From positions 1 through 60,569 of the forward strand of contig JAEXAX010000026.1 in NCBI GenBank assembly GCA_023458035.1: a DNA stretch of 60,569 nt, written 5' to 3'. The translations under genes were made by a program, and so were the position numbers. Every line of letters starts with the position of its first letter. The first letter of the stretch is position 1. The DNA is from Bacillota bacterium (GTDB lineage: Bacteria; Bacillota; Clostridia; Lachnospirales; Lachnospiraceae). A model generated the notes under the pieces. That model was not told where the DNA came from. It saw only the letters and a list, made by a program, of their open reading frames with translations, and did not search any database. This document shows, in pieces, positions 16,632 through 25,233 of the stretch.

Positions 16632-18140
16632 ATGAAATCCAAGCGAATTTTGATGAATATCGTCATCACCATTCTTTTACAGATGGTTGTTTTCCTGAGC
16701 GGTTTTATCATAAAAAATCTGGTTGTTGTGACGTACGGCTCGGTGGTCAACGGTATGTTTGGGTCAATCGATCAGATTATTACCAGTCTTTCCGTGCTGG
16801 AAGCCGGTATCGGTTCGGCGACTGTAGTTTCATTGTACAGACCGCTGGTCGAAAAGGATCATGACGGGATCAACCGGATCATGAACACAGCCAACTTTTA
16901 TTATAAGAGAACAGGGTTGCTGTATTCGTTGGTATTGTTTGTCATTTCCTTTATCTATCCGAGGCTGATTGCCGATCAGTTTGATGTGCTGACCATGCAG
17001 CTGCTGATCTTTATTATGGCGGCAGCTACACTGCTCGATTATTTCTTTTATGCCAAATACCGCATCATGCTGGAGGCTGACCAGCGTAACTATGTCCTTT
17101 CTTCGGTGCAGATTCTGACCACCCTGTTATCGACACTGCTGACCATCGGTCTGATTTTCCTGCGCTGGAATTTTGTGCTGATCAAGGTGGTGGTCGGCCT
17201 AATGGCTGTGCTGAAGCTGGTACTGGTGCTGTCCTATGTGCGGCGGACATATCCGTTTGTGAAGATCCGTTACAGTAAACGGGAGTTGGTCAAGCTGCAC
17301 CAGCGCGGGGCGACCTTTGTGCATCAGATTTGCGGAATCATAGTGAATAATACTGATCTGCTCATCATCACCATGGCTTTGCCAAAGGATTCATTAAAGG
17401 AAGCCAGTGTGTACGGCATCTATTATATGATCGCAGCCGCATTGTTGACCGTTATCCATACCATTACCACTGTTTTTACGGCCGGCTTCGGTCACCTATT
17501 GGTCACGGCGACGAAGGAAAGGATCAAAGCGGTTTTTCAGGAGTTTGAGCTGTTGAGCTTTATCGTTGTTTTTGTGGTCTACAGCTGCTTGGCGATATTA
17601 TATCTGCCGTTCATCGGCATCTATACCAAAAACTTTACCGATGCCATTTATTACCGTCCTCAGTTCGCTTATTTGTTTGTCGGCATTGGCTTGATGCAGA
17701 CCATCCGTATTCCGGGGGTAACGGTCATTGCGGCGGCCGGACACTTTAAGGAAACGATGTGGCGGGCGGTAGTGGAATTCAGCCTGAATCTGATTGTTTC
17801 GCTGTTGCTGGTTCAGTGGCTGGGGGTCATCGGTGTCCTGATCGGAACACTATTGTCCTTCCTGTATCGTTCGACCGATATCATTATCTATAATGCGAAA
17901 AAGCTGATTCCCGGGACACTGGGCTTGACTGTTTGGAGAATTGTGAAAAATACGATGGCGGCGGTGCTGTTTGTCGGAATAATGTTATATTTCAGACCGG
18001 CCATCACCGGCTATGGACAATGGATTTTATATGCGATATCAGTCGGAGCAGCGGCTGTGGCCGTTTTTGGCGCTATCAATCTGGCAACTGATCCGAGTGC
18101 CCAAATGGTACTGAAACGATTGAAACGAATGATCGATTAA
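16632..18140 (+). CDS. Polysaccharide flippase (Wzx-like, MOP superfamily)
   Basis: The 502-residue protein has about 12-14 hydrophobic helices arranged in two halves, with a positively charged N-terminus (MKSKRILMNIVITILLQMVV). Size and topology match Wzx/RfbX flippases that move undecaprenyl-linked repeat units across the membrane. Together with the polymerase and chain-length protein it makes a complete Wzx/Wzy pathway, although no initiating phosphoglycosyltransferase is seen in the window. Confidence 0.85.
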   Translation: MKSKRILMNIVITILLQMVVFLSGFIIKNLVVVTYGSVVNGMFGSIDQIITSLSVLEAGIGSATVVSLYRPLVEKDHDGINRIMNTANFYYKRTGLLYSLVLFVISFIYPRLIADQFDVLTMQLLIFIMAAATLLDYFFYAKYRIMLEADQRNYVLSSVQILTTLLSTLLTIGLIFLRWNFVLIKVVVGLMAVLKLVLVLSYVRRTYPFVKIRYSKRELVKLHQRGATFVHQICGIIVNNTDLLIITMALPKDSLKEASVYGIYYMIAAALLTVIHTITTVFTAGFGHLLVTATKERIKAVFQEFELLSFIVVFVVYSCLAILYLPFIGIYTKNFTDAIYYRPQFAYLFVGIGLMQTIRIPGVTVIAAAGHFKETMWRAVVEFSLNLIVSLLLVQWLGVIGVLIGTLLSFLYRSTDIIIYNAKKLIPGTLGLTVWRIVKNTMAAVLFVGIMLYFRPAITGYGQWILYAISVGAAAVAVFGAINLATDPSAQMVLKRLKRMID

Positions 18141-18152
18141 GGAGGAAAGGAA

Positions 18153-19124
18153 TTGGAAGAGAAACAGTTGGTTTCGGTGTTGATGTCTGTTTATAAAGAA
18201 CCGCAGACCCTATTACAGGCAGCGATCGACTCGATTCTGGCACAAACCTATAAGAACTTTGAATTCATCATCATTCTGGACCATCCGGAGTTGCCTGAGA
18301 CCAGAAAATTTTTGGAGAAGCAGGCCGGGCTGGATGATCGGATCAAAGTTTCTGTCAATGAGCAAAACATCGGTTTGGCCGCATCACTGAATCGCGGTCT
18401 GCGGCTCTGCCGGGGGGAATACATCTTCCGTATGGATGCGGATGATATATCTATGCCGACACGATTGGAAAGACAGCTGTTTTTTTGTCAGAAGTATCAG
18501 CTGGATATGGCGGCCGGCGGTGTGATTCGAATCGATCCGAATGACCGGGAGCTGCAAAGAGATCCTAAACACAGCGGATTTTTCGGGCAAGAGATGGCAA
18601 AGATCTTGAATTATCGAAATGTGATGCCACATCCGACATGGTGCGTTAAACGAACAGTTTATGAAAGCCTGGGCGGTTATCAAAATATCGTGCCGGCGGA
18701 GGACTACGACTTTCTGCTGCGGGCCAAGAAGGTGTTTCGTTTAGGGTTGATGGGAGAAGCGGTATTGCGCTATCGTGTCAATCCGCAGGGCATTTCCCGG
18801 TCAAACAGCTATCGGCAATATGTGCTGTCACAGCTGCTGGTGCAATATCATCGGGGACGCCTGCATAAAGATATCTATGATGTGAATGTACGTGAGCAAT
18901 TGTATGAGCGCTACAGCCGGCTATGCTTCACCGAGGAAGACTATCATCACTTCGATGCGTTAAAGCTGAAGCTGTTTGCAGGTCGGCAGCGGTTTAGGAT
19001 CCTTGGAAGACTGATGCAAAAGAAAGCCTATCGATTGTTATTTAAGCAGTTCACCGTTTCTTATATACGGTGGAAACTGTTGTTACGAAAACATAAGGGG
19101 CAATTTGAAGATGAAAAAAACTAA
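18153..19124 (+). CDS. Family 2 glycosyltransferase
   Basis: The 323-residue enzyme starts at TTG 18153 behind AAGGAGGAAAGG. VSVLMSVYKEPQTLLQAAID and FIIILDHPE form the nucleotide-sugar site and FRMDADDISMPTRL the DXD-type motif near residue 95; this arrangement is typical of the rhamnosyl/galactosyl GT2 branch of capsule loci. The last 14 nt overlap the next gene. The sugar is not predictable. Confidence 0.9.
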   Translation: MEEKQLVSVLMSVYKEPQTLLQAAIDSILAQTYKNFEFIIILDHPELPETRKFLEKQAGLDDRIKVSVNEQNIGLAASLNRGLRLCRGEYIFRMDADDISMPTRLERQLFFCQKYQLDMAAGGVIRIDPNDRELQRDPKHSGFFGQEMAKILNYRNVMPHPTWCVKRTVYESLGGYQNIVPAEDYDFLLRAKKVFRLGLMGEAVLRYRVNPQGISRSNSYRQYVLSQLLVQYHRGRLHKDIYDVNVREQLYERYSRLCFTEEDYHHFDALKLKLFAGRQRFRILGRLMQKKAYRLLFKQFTVSYIRWKLLLRKHKGQFEDEKN

Positions 19125-20229
19125 GCTGCTGTTTATTATCTGGACCTACTCCATGGGCGGCGGTGCGGAAAAAATTCTGCATCAGCTGGTCAATGCGCTG
19201 GATCCGCAACGCTACAACATTGATATTCTGGAGGTAGAACACTTTGATAAACCGATCCGTGAGAGTGCACCGCATATTCGGGTTTTGGCGCCGATCTTTC
19301 GGGGCAGCTGGAGTATCAGAGAACGTCTGCTGCGTAAAATACAGATGATTTGTCCGCTGTGGTTGCGAAATCGGCGAACCAGGGAGGTCTATGATTATGA
19401 GATCGCCTTTAATTATATGATTCCGACCTTTTATCTGCATCCGAAGCGCAAAACAATCGTCTGGATGCATGGCAGTATCGAGCATTTGCTGAAGGATACG
19501 GCGGCCAGACGACTACAGGAACGTCAGTTTCCGAAGATTCGGGAATTTGTGGCGATCGCCGGTAAAACCAGGGATTCTATGGAGGCTGTGTTCCCACAGC
19601 TGCACGGTCGGATTCGTTTGATTTATAATGGGTACAATATGGCTGAGGTCAGACGGAAAGCGGAAGAGGAAACGACCATGGAGCCGGATTCACTCTGTTA
19701 TATCGGCCGTCTGGAGGTCGCTAAGGGTGTGATGGAGCTGGTAGAGCTGTATGCCTCTCTGCGTAGCCGAGGGCTTCGGCAAAAGTTGTATTTGATCGGC
19801 AGCGGTGATCAAGAGCAGGAGTTAAAAGATAAGATCAAAAGCCTTGGATTGGAACAGGCGGTTATTCTCACCGGTTATCAGGCAAACCCCTATTCTTATA
19901 TCAGAAAGGCATCCTTTGTCGTTTCCTGTTCTCATGCAGAGGGATTTCCAACCATATATGTAGAAGGCTTGATCCTCGGTGTTGGTTTTGTCAGCACAGT
20001 GGTCGGTGGTGTCGATGAGTTGGCTGACGGCGGTCGTTGCGGGTATTACGGAAGTCCGGCCGAGATGGAACGTTACCTGTGGCAGGAGCTGCAGAAGCCG
20101 CGGTCGGAGCGGTTGATCAGCGCAGCTGCCTGTAAGCAGTTTGTCAGTCGGTTTTCACTTGATCATCAGGTTGAGGCGCTGGAAGACCTGTTACACCGGA
20201 TGGATGAGCCGACAAATCGGCAGCAGTAG
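19111..20229 (+). CDS. Family 4 glycosyltransferase (Glycos_transf_1)
   Basis: A 372-residue GT-B enzyme. The N-terminal domain begins KKTKLLFIIWTYSMGGGAEK with the glycine-rich loop; the C-terminal domain carries YIGRLEVAKGVMEL and the E-x7-E motif in AEGFPTIYVEGLI, the retaining GT4 signature. The start is ATG 19111 with AAGGGG at good distance; an in-frame TTG lies at 19105. It overlaps the preceding transferase by 14 nt, so the two are probably made together and act on the same repeat unit. Confidence 0.93.
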   Translation: MKKTKLLFIIWTYSMGGGAEKILHQLVNALDPQRYNIDILEVEHFDKPIRESAPHIRVLAPIFRGSWSIRERLLRKIQMICPLWLRNRRTREVYDYEIAFNYMIPTFYLHPKRKTIVWMHGSIEHLLKDTAARRLQERQFPKIREFVAIAGKTRDSMEAVFPQLHGRIRLIYNGYNMAEVRRKAEEETTMEPDSLCYIGRLEVAKGVMELVELYASLRSRGLRQKLYLIGSGDQEQELKDKIKSLGLEQAVILTGYQANPYSYIRKASFVVSCSHAEGFPTIYVEGLILGVGFVSTVVGGVDELADGGRCGYYGSPAEMERYLWQELQKPRSERLISAAACKQFVSRFSLDHQVEALEDLLHRMDEPTNRQQ

Positions 20230-20239
20230 GAGGAAATAA

Positions 20240-21295
20240 ATGCAAGAGGGAAAAAAAATCGTGGTGCCCATCGGATATATGGGCAGCGGCTCCAGCGCCG
20301 TCACCAATCTGCTGGCTGAGTATGACGGGATTAATGTCAAGTTCAGCGAATATGAATTTTGCTTTATTCATGCTCCGAATGGTTTGTTGGATCTGGAAGA
20401 CAGACTGTTTTGCAACAATAATTTTGTCCGCAGTGATGAGGCCATCAAAACCTTCCGTGAGGAAATGACCTTCTTTTACAAGCCGCAGTTTTATTGGGCG
20501 GGTAATTATAAAAAGATCTTCGGTCCGCACTTTATGGAACTGACAGAAGATTTTATCAGCCGTATCAAGCAGGCTGATTTTGAGGGCTATTGGTATTATC
20601 ACGAGCGTCCGCGTTTCTGTTCAAATCTTCTAAAGGGAATCACCAAGGTGTTGCGTAAGCTGTCCGGACGGCGTTTTCCGCTTTACACCATTCGGAACTA
20701 TCAGGGGATGGAGTGGTCGATGATCGACAGGGACAGTTTTTATGCGGCGGCTCGGGATTACCTGTCGGCTGTGCTGGGGCTGTTGTCCCGGGATCGGGTA
20801 ACGGTCTGGGACCAGCTGCTGTTACCGCACAACCTGTATCGGGTCGGACCGTATTTCAGTGATCGGCTTTGCCCGATCGTGGTGGAGCGGGATCCGAGAG
20901 ATGTCTTTGTATTAAATAAATATGTCTGGAAGCGAATGAATAATCCGGTACCTTATCCTATGGATGCCGAGCAGTTTTGCGCGATCTACAAGCACGGACG
21001 GGAAGCGGAGCAGCCGGCCGCCATGCCGGTTTTGCGGCTCTGGTTTGAGGATTTGATCCTGCATTATGATGAGAGTGTCAAGCGGATAGAGGCGTTTCTG
21101 GAGCTGGAGGCTGAGAAGCATACGGCAGCCGGCCGTTATCTGGACCCGTCTAAATCAATTAAAAACATAGGTGTCTTTCGCCAGTTTCCGGAAGCGGCTG
21201 CCGAAGTGGCAGTGATCGAGCGGGAGCTGTCGGCATATCTTTATCCCGATATGCCGCAACGGGAGGCTGTTAAATCAGTCAGAGAGTTTTTTTGA
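20240..21295 (+). CDS. Sulfotransferase-like P-loop protein
   Basis: The 351-residue protein has a glycine-rich loop at the N-terminus, VVPIGYMGSGSSAVTNLLAE, which matches the 5'-phosphosulfate loop of PAPS-dependent sulfotransferases, and a later segment CPIVVERDPRDVFVLNKY, which fits their 3'-phosphate motif with Arg and the RDPRD pattern. There are no membrane segments. I infer that it sulfates a sugar or polyol of the polysaccharide made by this operon. A different P-loop transferase is possible. No PAPS-synthesis genes are in view. It is the last gene before a terminator. Confidence 0.65.
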   Translation: MQEGKKIVVPIGYMGSGSSAVTNLLAEYDGINVKFSEYEFCFIHAPNGLLDLEDRLFCNNNFVRSDEAIKTFREEMTFFYKPQFYWAGNYKKIFGPHFMELTEDFISRIKQADFEGYWYYHERPRFCSNLLKGITKVLRKLSGRRFPLYTIRNYQGMEWSMIDRDSFYAAARDYLSAVLGLLSRDRVTVWDQLLLPHNLYRVGPYFSDRLCPIVVERDPRDVFVLNKYVWKRMNNPVPYPMDAEQFCAIYKHGREAEQPAAMPVLRLWFEDLILHYDESVKRIEAFLELEAEKHTAAGRYLDPSKSIKNIGVFRQFPEAAAEVAVIERELSAYLYPDMPQREAVKSVREFF

Positions 21296-21302
21296 AAAAC
21301 AA

Positions 21303-21349
21303 AGATCTGTGGGTCTGTTCAATTCGGACAGACCTGCCGGTCTTTTTTT
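21303..21349 (+). terminator. Terminator of the polysaccharide operon
   Basis: GGTCTGT pairs with ACAGACC, the stem extends outward through imperfect pairs, and seven T follow. It closes the ten-gene unit just after the last stop. Confidence 0.85.
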
Positions 21350-21372
21350 GAACCCTGATTTAGAGAAAGTAT

Positions 21373-21412
21373 TTATAGATATAACGAATAAATTTACTGA
21401 TTATATCTATAA
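21373..21412. promoter_or_regulatory. Double palindromic operator upstream of the uptake operon
   Basis: TTATAGATATAA (21373-21384) and TTATATCTATAA (21401-21412) are perfect reverse complements of each other, 16 nt apart. Each half is also a palindrome of the form TTATA-NN-TATAA. The pair ends 13 nt before the -35 box of the uptake operon. It looks like two dimer sites 28 bp centre to centre, about 2.7 helical turns. Confidence 0.75.
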
Positions 21413-21425
21413 GACAGGAATAGAA

Positions 21426-21454
21426 TTGACAACGTGCCGCGCAGTGGATATTCT
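21426..21454 (+). promoter_or_regulatory. Promoter of the metal-uptake operon
   Basis: TTGACA at 21426-21431 and TATTCT at 21449-21454, 17-nt spacer, about 30 nt upstream of the first start codon. With a consensus -35 and the palindromes just upstream, activation or looping repression are both possible. Confidence 0.8.
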
Positions 21455-21485
21455 AATAATAAAATAACGATTGCGAGGAGGAGCT

Positions 21486-22502
21486 ATGCATCGTAGAGAA
21501 CGGGCGGGGATGCTCGTACTATCAGGGGTCTTTGTGACTATTTTTTTTGTTTCATTTTATCTGGGGCGGTATCCGGTCATGCCGCAGCAGGTTTGCCGGA
21601 TCATCTTTCATAAGATATTTCCGTTTGGTTCCGGAACGATCGACTGGGCACCGCAGATCGAGTCGGTGGTTTGGCAGATTCGCTTTCCGCGCGTGATCGC
21701 GGCGGTTCTGATCGGCGGCGGTCTTTCGGTGGCCGGCGCAGCCTATCAGGCGTTGTTTCGTAATCCCATGGTTTCGCCGGAGATTCTTGGCGTTTCACAA
21801 GGAGCCGGTTTCGGAGCGGCGGTGGGTATTGTCCTGTCACTGGGGTATCGCCTGACAAGTCTGTCAGCCTTTTTGTGGGGATTGGTCGCAGTCGGGATAG
21901 CACTTCTGATCGCGGCGGTCTTTCGCGGGGACCGAATACTCGGTCTTGTGTTGGCGGGAATTATGATCTCCTCTATCTTTTCGTCATTACTGAGCTTTGT
22001 TAAACTGATTGCCGATCCGAATGATCAGCTACAGGTCATTACTTACTGGCTGATGGGAAGTCTGGCCTCGGTTCGACTGGCGGATATCGGACGGACGGCT
22101 CCCTGGATGGCGCTTGGCATCGGTATGATCTCTGCCTACAGTTGGCAGCTGGGGGTCATGACCATGGGAGAAGAGGCACAGACGCTTGGCATACCGGTCA
22201 AGCGGATCCGCTTCCTGTGCATCATCGGAGCTACTTTGATTTCTGCTTCGGCGGTTTCGATCAGCGGATTGATCGGCTGGATCGGACTGGTGATTCCTCA
22301 CTTTGTACGGCTTTTGCTAGGGCATAATTATCGCTATGTGATCCCGGGCTGTTTGCTGATGGGGGCTTCCTTCTTACTGGTGGTAGATATTTTGGCCAGG
22401 ATGTTGACCAGCTCTGAAATTCCGATCGGAATCCTGACATCCTTTGTCGGGGCGCCGGTTTTGCTGATCCTGATGTTCCGGAGAGGAGGCTGTCATGCTT
22501 GA
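21486..22502 (+). CDS. FecCD/BtuC-type ABC transporter permease
   Basis: A 338-residue membrane protein of the FecCD family, which forms the channel of type II importers for siderophores, cobalamin, heme and also molybdate (MolB of Haemophilus). The start is ATG 21486 behind GAGGAGG. Typical segments are FPRVIAAVLIGGGLSVAGAA, FRNPMVSPEILGVSQGAGFG, the coupling-helix region, and SISGLIGWIGLVIPHFVRLL. About ten transmembrane helices are visible. The cargo is not determined by the permease; the unusual downstream genes suggest a metal complex. It overlaps the ATPase gene by 8 nt. Confidence 0.95.
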   Translation: MHRRERAGMLVLSGVFVTIFFVSFYLGRYPVMPQQVCRIIFHKIFPFGSGTIDWAPQIESVVWQIRFPRVIAAVLIGGGLSVAGAAYQALFRNPMVSPEILGVSQGAGFGAAVGIVLSLGYRLTSLSAFLWGLVAVGIALLIAAVFRGDRILGLVLAGIMISSIFSSLLSFVKLIADPNDQLQVITYWLMGSLASVRLADIGRTAPWMALGIGMISAYSWQLGVMTMGEEAQTLGIPVKRIRFLCIIGATLISASAVSISGLIGWIGLVIPHFVRLLLGHNYRYVIPGCLLMGASFLLVVDILARMLTSSEIPIGILTSFVGAPVLLILMFRRGGCHA

Positions 22503-23286
22503 AGTGGAAAACCTATGCTTTTCCTATACCAAAAAGCCGCTGCTGCAGGATATTTCGTTTGCACTGAATCCATCCCGGGTAATCTGTGTACTGGGAGAGA
22601 ACGGCAGCGGAAAGAGTACCCTGTTTCGGTGTCTGCTGGGATTATTGCGGCCGCAGGTCGGAAATATTCGTTATGGCGGCCGGGATATCAGAACGTTGTC
22701 TGCGGTCGACTTATCCGGACTGGTGGCTTATATCCCGCAGTCGCATACACCAATGTTTGATTATGCGGTCGAGGATGTCATTCTAATGGGGGCGGCCGCC
22801 AAAATCGGGTTGTTTCGGGCTCCAAATGAGGGCCATAGAAAACAGGCGGTTCACATCATGGAAAATCTCGGAATCCGTCATTTGGCGCAGCGCGGTTATT
22901 CCCGTATCAGCGGTGGAGAACGACAGCTGGTGTTAATCGCCAGAGCATTGATGTCAGATGCAAGAATCCTGTTGATGGATGAACCGACAGCCAACCTGGA
23001 TTACGGTAATCAGCGGCGGATACTGCGGACCATCCTGCAATTGGGAGAGCGGGGCTATAGTGTGATGGTCAGTCTGCACGATCCGCAGCTGGTGCTGGAT
23101 ATGGACAGCGACAGTCTGTTGTTGCATCATGGCCGGATATTGGATATCGGGGCTACTTCTCGGGTGGTTACGGCTGCCGGCCTGTCCCAAATCTATCGTT
23201 ATCCGGTGGAGATCGAGGAAATAGAAAGAGAGGGGAAACGGCGAAGACTTTGCTTTGCCGAAATCAATCATGTTTGTGTGGAATGA
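22495..23286 (+). CDS. ABC transporter ATPase (FepC/BtuD type)
   Basis: The 263-residue ATPase powers the FecCD-type permease. Walker A is GENGSGKST, the Q-loop AYIPQSHTP, the signature SGGERQL, Walker B ILLMDEPTANLD and the switch His in VSLHDPQL. The form YIPQSHTPMFDYAVEDVILM is typical of iron-chelate/cobalamin-type ATPases. It starts at ATG 22495 behind AGAGGAGG and its end overlaps the methyltransferase frame. Confidence 0.95.
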   Translation: MLEVENLCFSYTKKPLLQDISFALNPSRVICVLGENGSGKSTLFRCLLGLLRPQVGNIRYGGRDIRTLSAVDLSGLVAYIPQSHTPMFDYAVEDVILMGAAAKIGLFRAPNEGHRKQAVHIMENLGIRHLAQRGYSRISGGERQLVLIARALMSDARILLMDEPTANLDYGNQRRILRTILQLGERGYSVMVSLHDPQLVLDMDSDSLLLHHGRILDIGATSRVVTAAGLSQIYRYPVEIEEIEREGKRRRLCFAEINHVCVE

Positions 23287-23941
23287 AAAGAAGAGGCGCT
23301 GGTTTCTGGCCGCCGCCGAATACAGTCGCTTTTATCAAGGCCTGGCGGCTGCTCTTGAGCCGTATTTGCAGGAGAATGATCGTATCATTGATATGGGCTG
23401 CGGGCTGGGACTGCTGTCGCAGGTTCTGTATCGAAAGGAGAGAATGATCATTGGATATGATCGTGACGCTGCGGTTATCCGATTGGCGAAGGAGGTGGGT
23501 GAAGGGCCACAGTTCGTTTGTCAGACCCTGGAGCAGACAGCTGCTTCCGGGATAGCTTGTGAAACGCTGATCGCCTGTCAGTTCGGCAGTGGAGAGAATG
23601 ACTATGATCAGCTGTTTAAGATCTCGGCTGCACGCTATATCCTGATCAAAAACAGACATAAAAGTCATTGCCGGATCGGCGCACACCGTGATACCTGTCG
23701 GGAGTTGATGAGCTATCTAAAAGAGCGGGGCAGAAGCTTTCATAATTTTGATCTGGAGCTGCGCTTTGATCAACCGTTGGCGGCTGCCGAGATCGATGAT
23801 TTTTGTCTGGAATACGGTATTGATCGGTCGAGTATCAGATTGTTCGGCAGGGATCCGGTGTTGATAGAGAAGCCAAAGCAGATGACGGTGTTTATCGTTG
23901 CGGGAGAAAAGTCAAAGGGGGAGAAGCATGAAGACATATGA
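23255..23941 (+). CDS. SAM-dependent methyltransferase-like protein
   Basis: A class I methyltransferase fold of 228 residues: motif I is DRIIDMGCGLGLLSQVLY near residue 45, followed by the acidic end of strand 2 in IIGYDRD. Two starts are in frame, TTG 23255 (31-nt overlap with the ATPase gene) and ATG 23270; neither has a clear ribosome site, which suggests coupled translation. The substrate is unknown. In this operon it may modify a metal-binding small molecule or act in its processing; that is inference from neighbours only. Confidence 0.75.
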   Translation: MPKSIMFVWNEKKRRWFLAAAEYSRFYQGLAAALEPYLQENDRIIDMGCGLGLLSQVLYRKERMIIGYDRDAAVIRLAKEVGEGPQFVCQTLEQTAASGIACETLIACQFGSGENDYDQLFKISAARYILIKNRHKSHCRIGAHRDTCRELMSYLKERGRSFHNFDLELRFDQPLAAAEIDDFCLEYGIDRSSIRLFGRDPVLIEKPKQMTVFIVAGEKSKGEKHEDI

Positions 23942-24473
23942 GGAATATTTGGCCGAGGCTGTCGCATTTCATGGCCATCTCTGTTCGGGGCAGGCCATCG
24001 GTGTCCGGATGGCTATGTACGGCATGAAGCTGTTGGGGATCGATGATCCGAAGCGGCAGAAGGATCTGCTGGTTTATATCGAGTGTGATCGCTGTATCAC
24101 GGATGCCATCGGCAGCGTCACCGGCTGTAAGCTGGGAAAGCGGACATTGAAGTGGTTCGATTACGGAAAGACAGCCGCTACCTTTGTTTCCATCAGCAGC
24201 AGACAGGCCTGGAGGATCAGGCGCCGGCAGCATCTGTATCCGGCCGATGGCGAGGATGTGGCAGCGTTTTTCGGTGCGCAGGGCGATGAAACTTTATTTA
24301 TCGCTGAACCGGTACGGGTACCGTTTGGACCGGGCGATCTTCCGGGGCGTCCTTGTGATGCCGTTGTTTGTGAACAGTGTCACGAAGAGGTGATAGACGG
24401 AAAACAGATTATCAAAGACGGCCGTATTCTTTGCAAGGCTTGTGCCACAGGAGGATATTATGAGCGTTGTTAA
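23928..24473 (+). CDS. FmdE family metal-binding protein
   Basis: The 181-residue protein starts at ATG 23928 behind GGGGGAGAAGC. It carries the FmdE domain: AVAFHGHLCSGQAIGVRMA with the His-Cys motif, IECDRCITDAIGSVTGCKLG with clustered cysteines, and a C-terminal zinc-ribbon with CEQCHEEV and CKACA. FmdE is named from formylmethanofuran dehydrogenase operons, where it is a non-catalytic, molybdenum- or tungsten-associated accessory gene. No such dehydrogenase is here. The metal ligand pattern fits a cytoplasmic metal acceptor for the importer. Confidence 0.88.
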   Translation: MKTYEEYLAEAVAFHGHLCSGQAIGVRMAMYGMKLLGIDDPKRQKDLLVYIECDRCITDAIGSVTGCKLGKRTLKWFDYGKTAATFVSISSRQAWRIRRRQHLYPADGEDVAAFFGAQGDETLFIAEPVRVPFGPGDLPGRPCDAVVCEQCHEEVIDGKQIIKDGRILCKACATGGYYERC

Positions 24474-25233
24474 TCTGAAAAGCAGCCGCTCGCCAAGTGG
24501 TTGGGAATTGTATGACACATTGTTGGCCGGTATGGAGCAGGCGGACGCAGTGGTAGAAGAGATTATTGTCGGAGAGGCCTGGACAGGGGTGATTGCCGGT
24601 GGTCATATGGGGGTGGCAATGACTGTGCGGCAGCCGGGACCGCCGGCCTCGTTTGCGCCGAAGGCCGGACAGACCTTACGTGAAACAGCCGAAGCAATCC
24701 GTTCCTGGAAGTTGGAGGAGGCATCGATCGGTATGGCCGCCATCAACTGCTTTTATAATCATGTGAATCGGTTTCTCGGTGGAGCGGGTAAAGACGTTTT
24801 TTATGAAAACCGGGATTTGATTAAGGGCAAAACAGTGGCAACCATCGGTCATTTTCCGTTATCGCCGGTATTTACGGAAGCTGCGAAAGAACTCTATATC
24901 CTGGAGCGGGTTCCGTCCGACGGAGATTATCCGGATTCCGCCTGCGAATACCTGCTGCCGACCTGTGATGTAGTCTTTGTAACCGGTTCCAGCCTAATCA
25001 ATAAAACGGTCACCAGATTATTGCAGCTGGCCGGCGGGGCAGTGATTCTGACAGGACCGAGCGTCCCGATGGCAGAGGAACTGCTGGATTTCGGTATTAC
25101 AGAGCTGGCCGGGTTTTGTGTATCTGATGTGGAAGCTGCCAGACAAACGATTATAGGAAACAGCTGTCGCGGTATTTTTCGGACCGGACAGATGATCAAT
25201 ATGAATGAATCAATCAGGAGGAAAAAACAATGA
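24460..25233 (+). CDS. DUF364/DUF4213 putative heavy-metal-chelation protein
   Basis: The 257-residue protein has an N-terminal DUF4213-like part and a C-terminal DUF364 part with GKTVATIGHFPLSPVF and VVFVTGSSLINKTVTRLL. Pfam describes DUF364 as a putative heavy-metal chelation domain on structural grounds; no reaction has been shown to my knowledge. ATG 24460 follows AGGAGG and overlaps fmdE by 14 nt; its stop overlaps the next start (ATGA). The tight coupling with FmdE and a binding lipoprotein suggests handling of an imported metal or of a chelator. Confidence 0.85.
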   Translation: MSVVNLKSSRSPSGWELYDTLLAGMEQADAVVEEIIVGEAWTGVIAGGHMGVAMTVRQPGPPASFAPKAGQTLRETAEAIRSWKLEEASIGMAAINCFYNHVNRFLGGAGKDVFYENRDLIKGKTVATIGHFPLSPVFTEAAKELYILERVPSDGDYPDSACEYLLPTCDVVFVTGSSLINKTVTRLLQLAGGAVILTGPSVPMAEELLDFGITELAGFCVSDVEAARQTIIGNSCRGIFRTGQMINMNESIRRKKQ

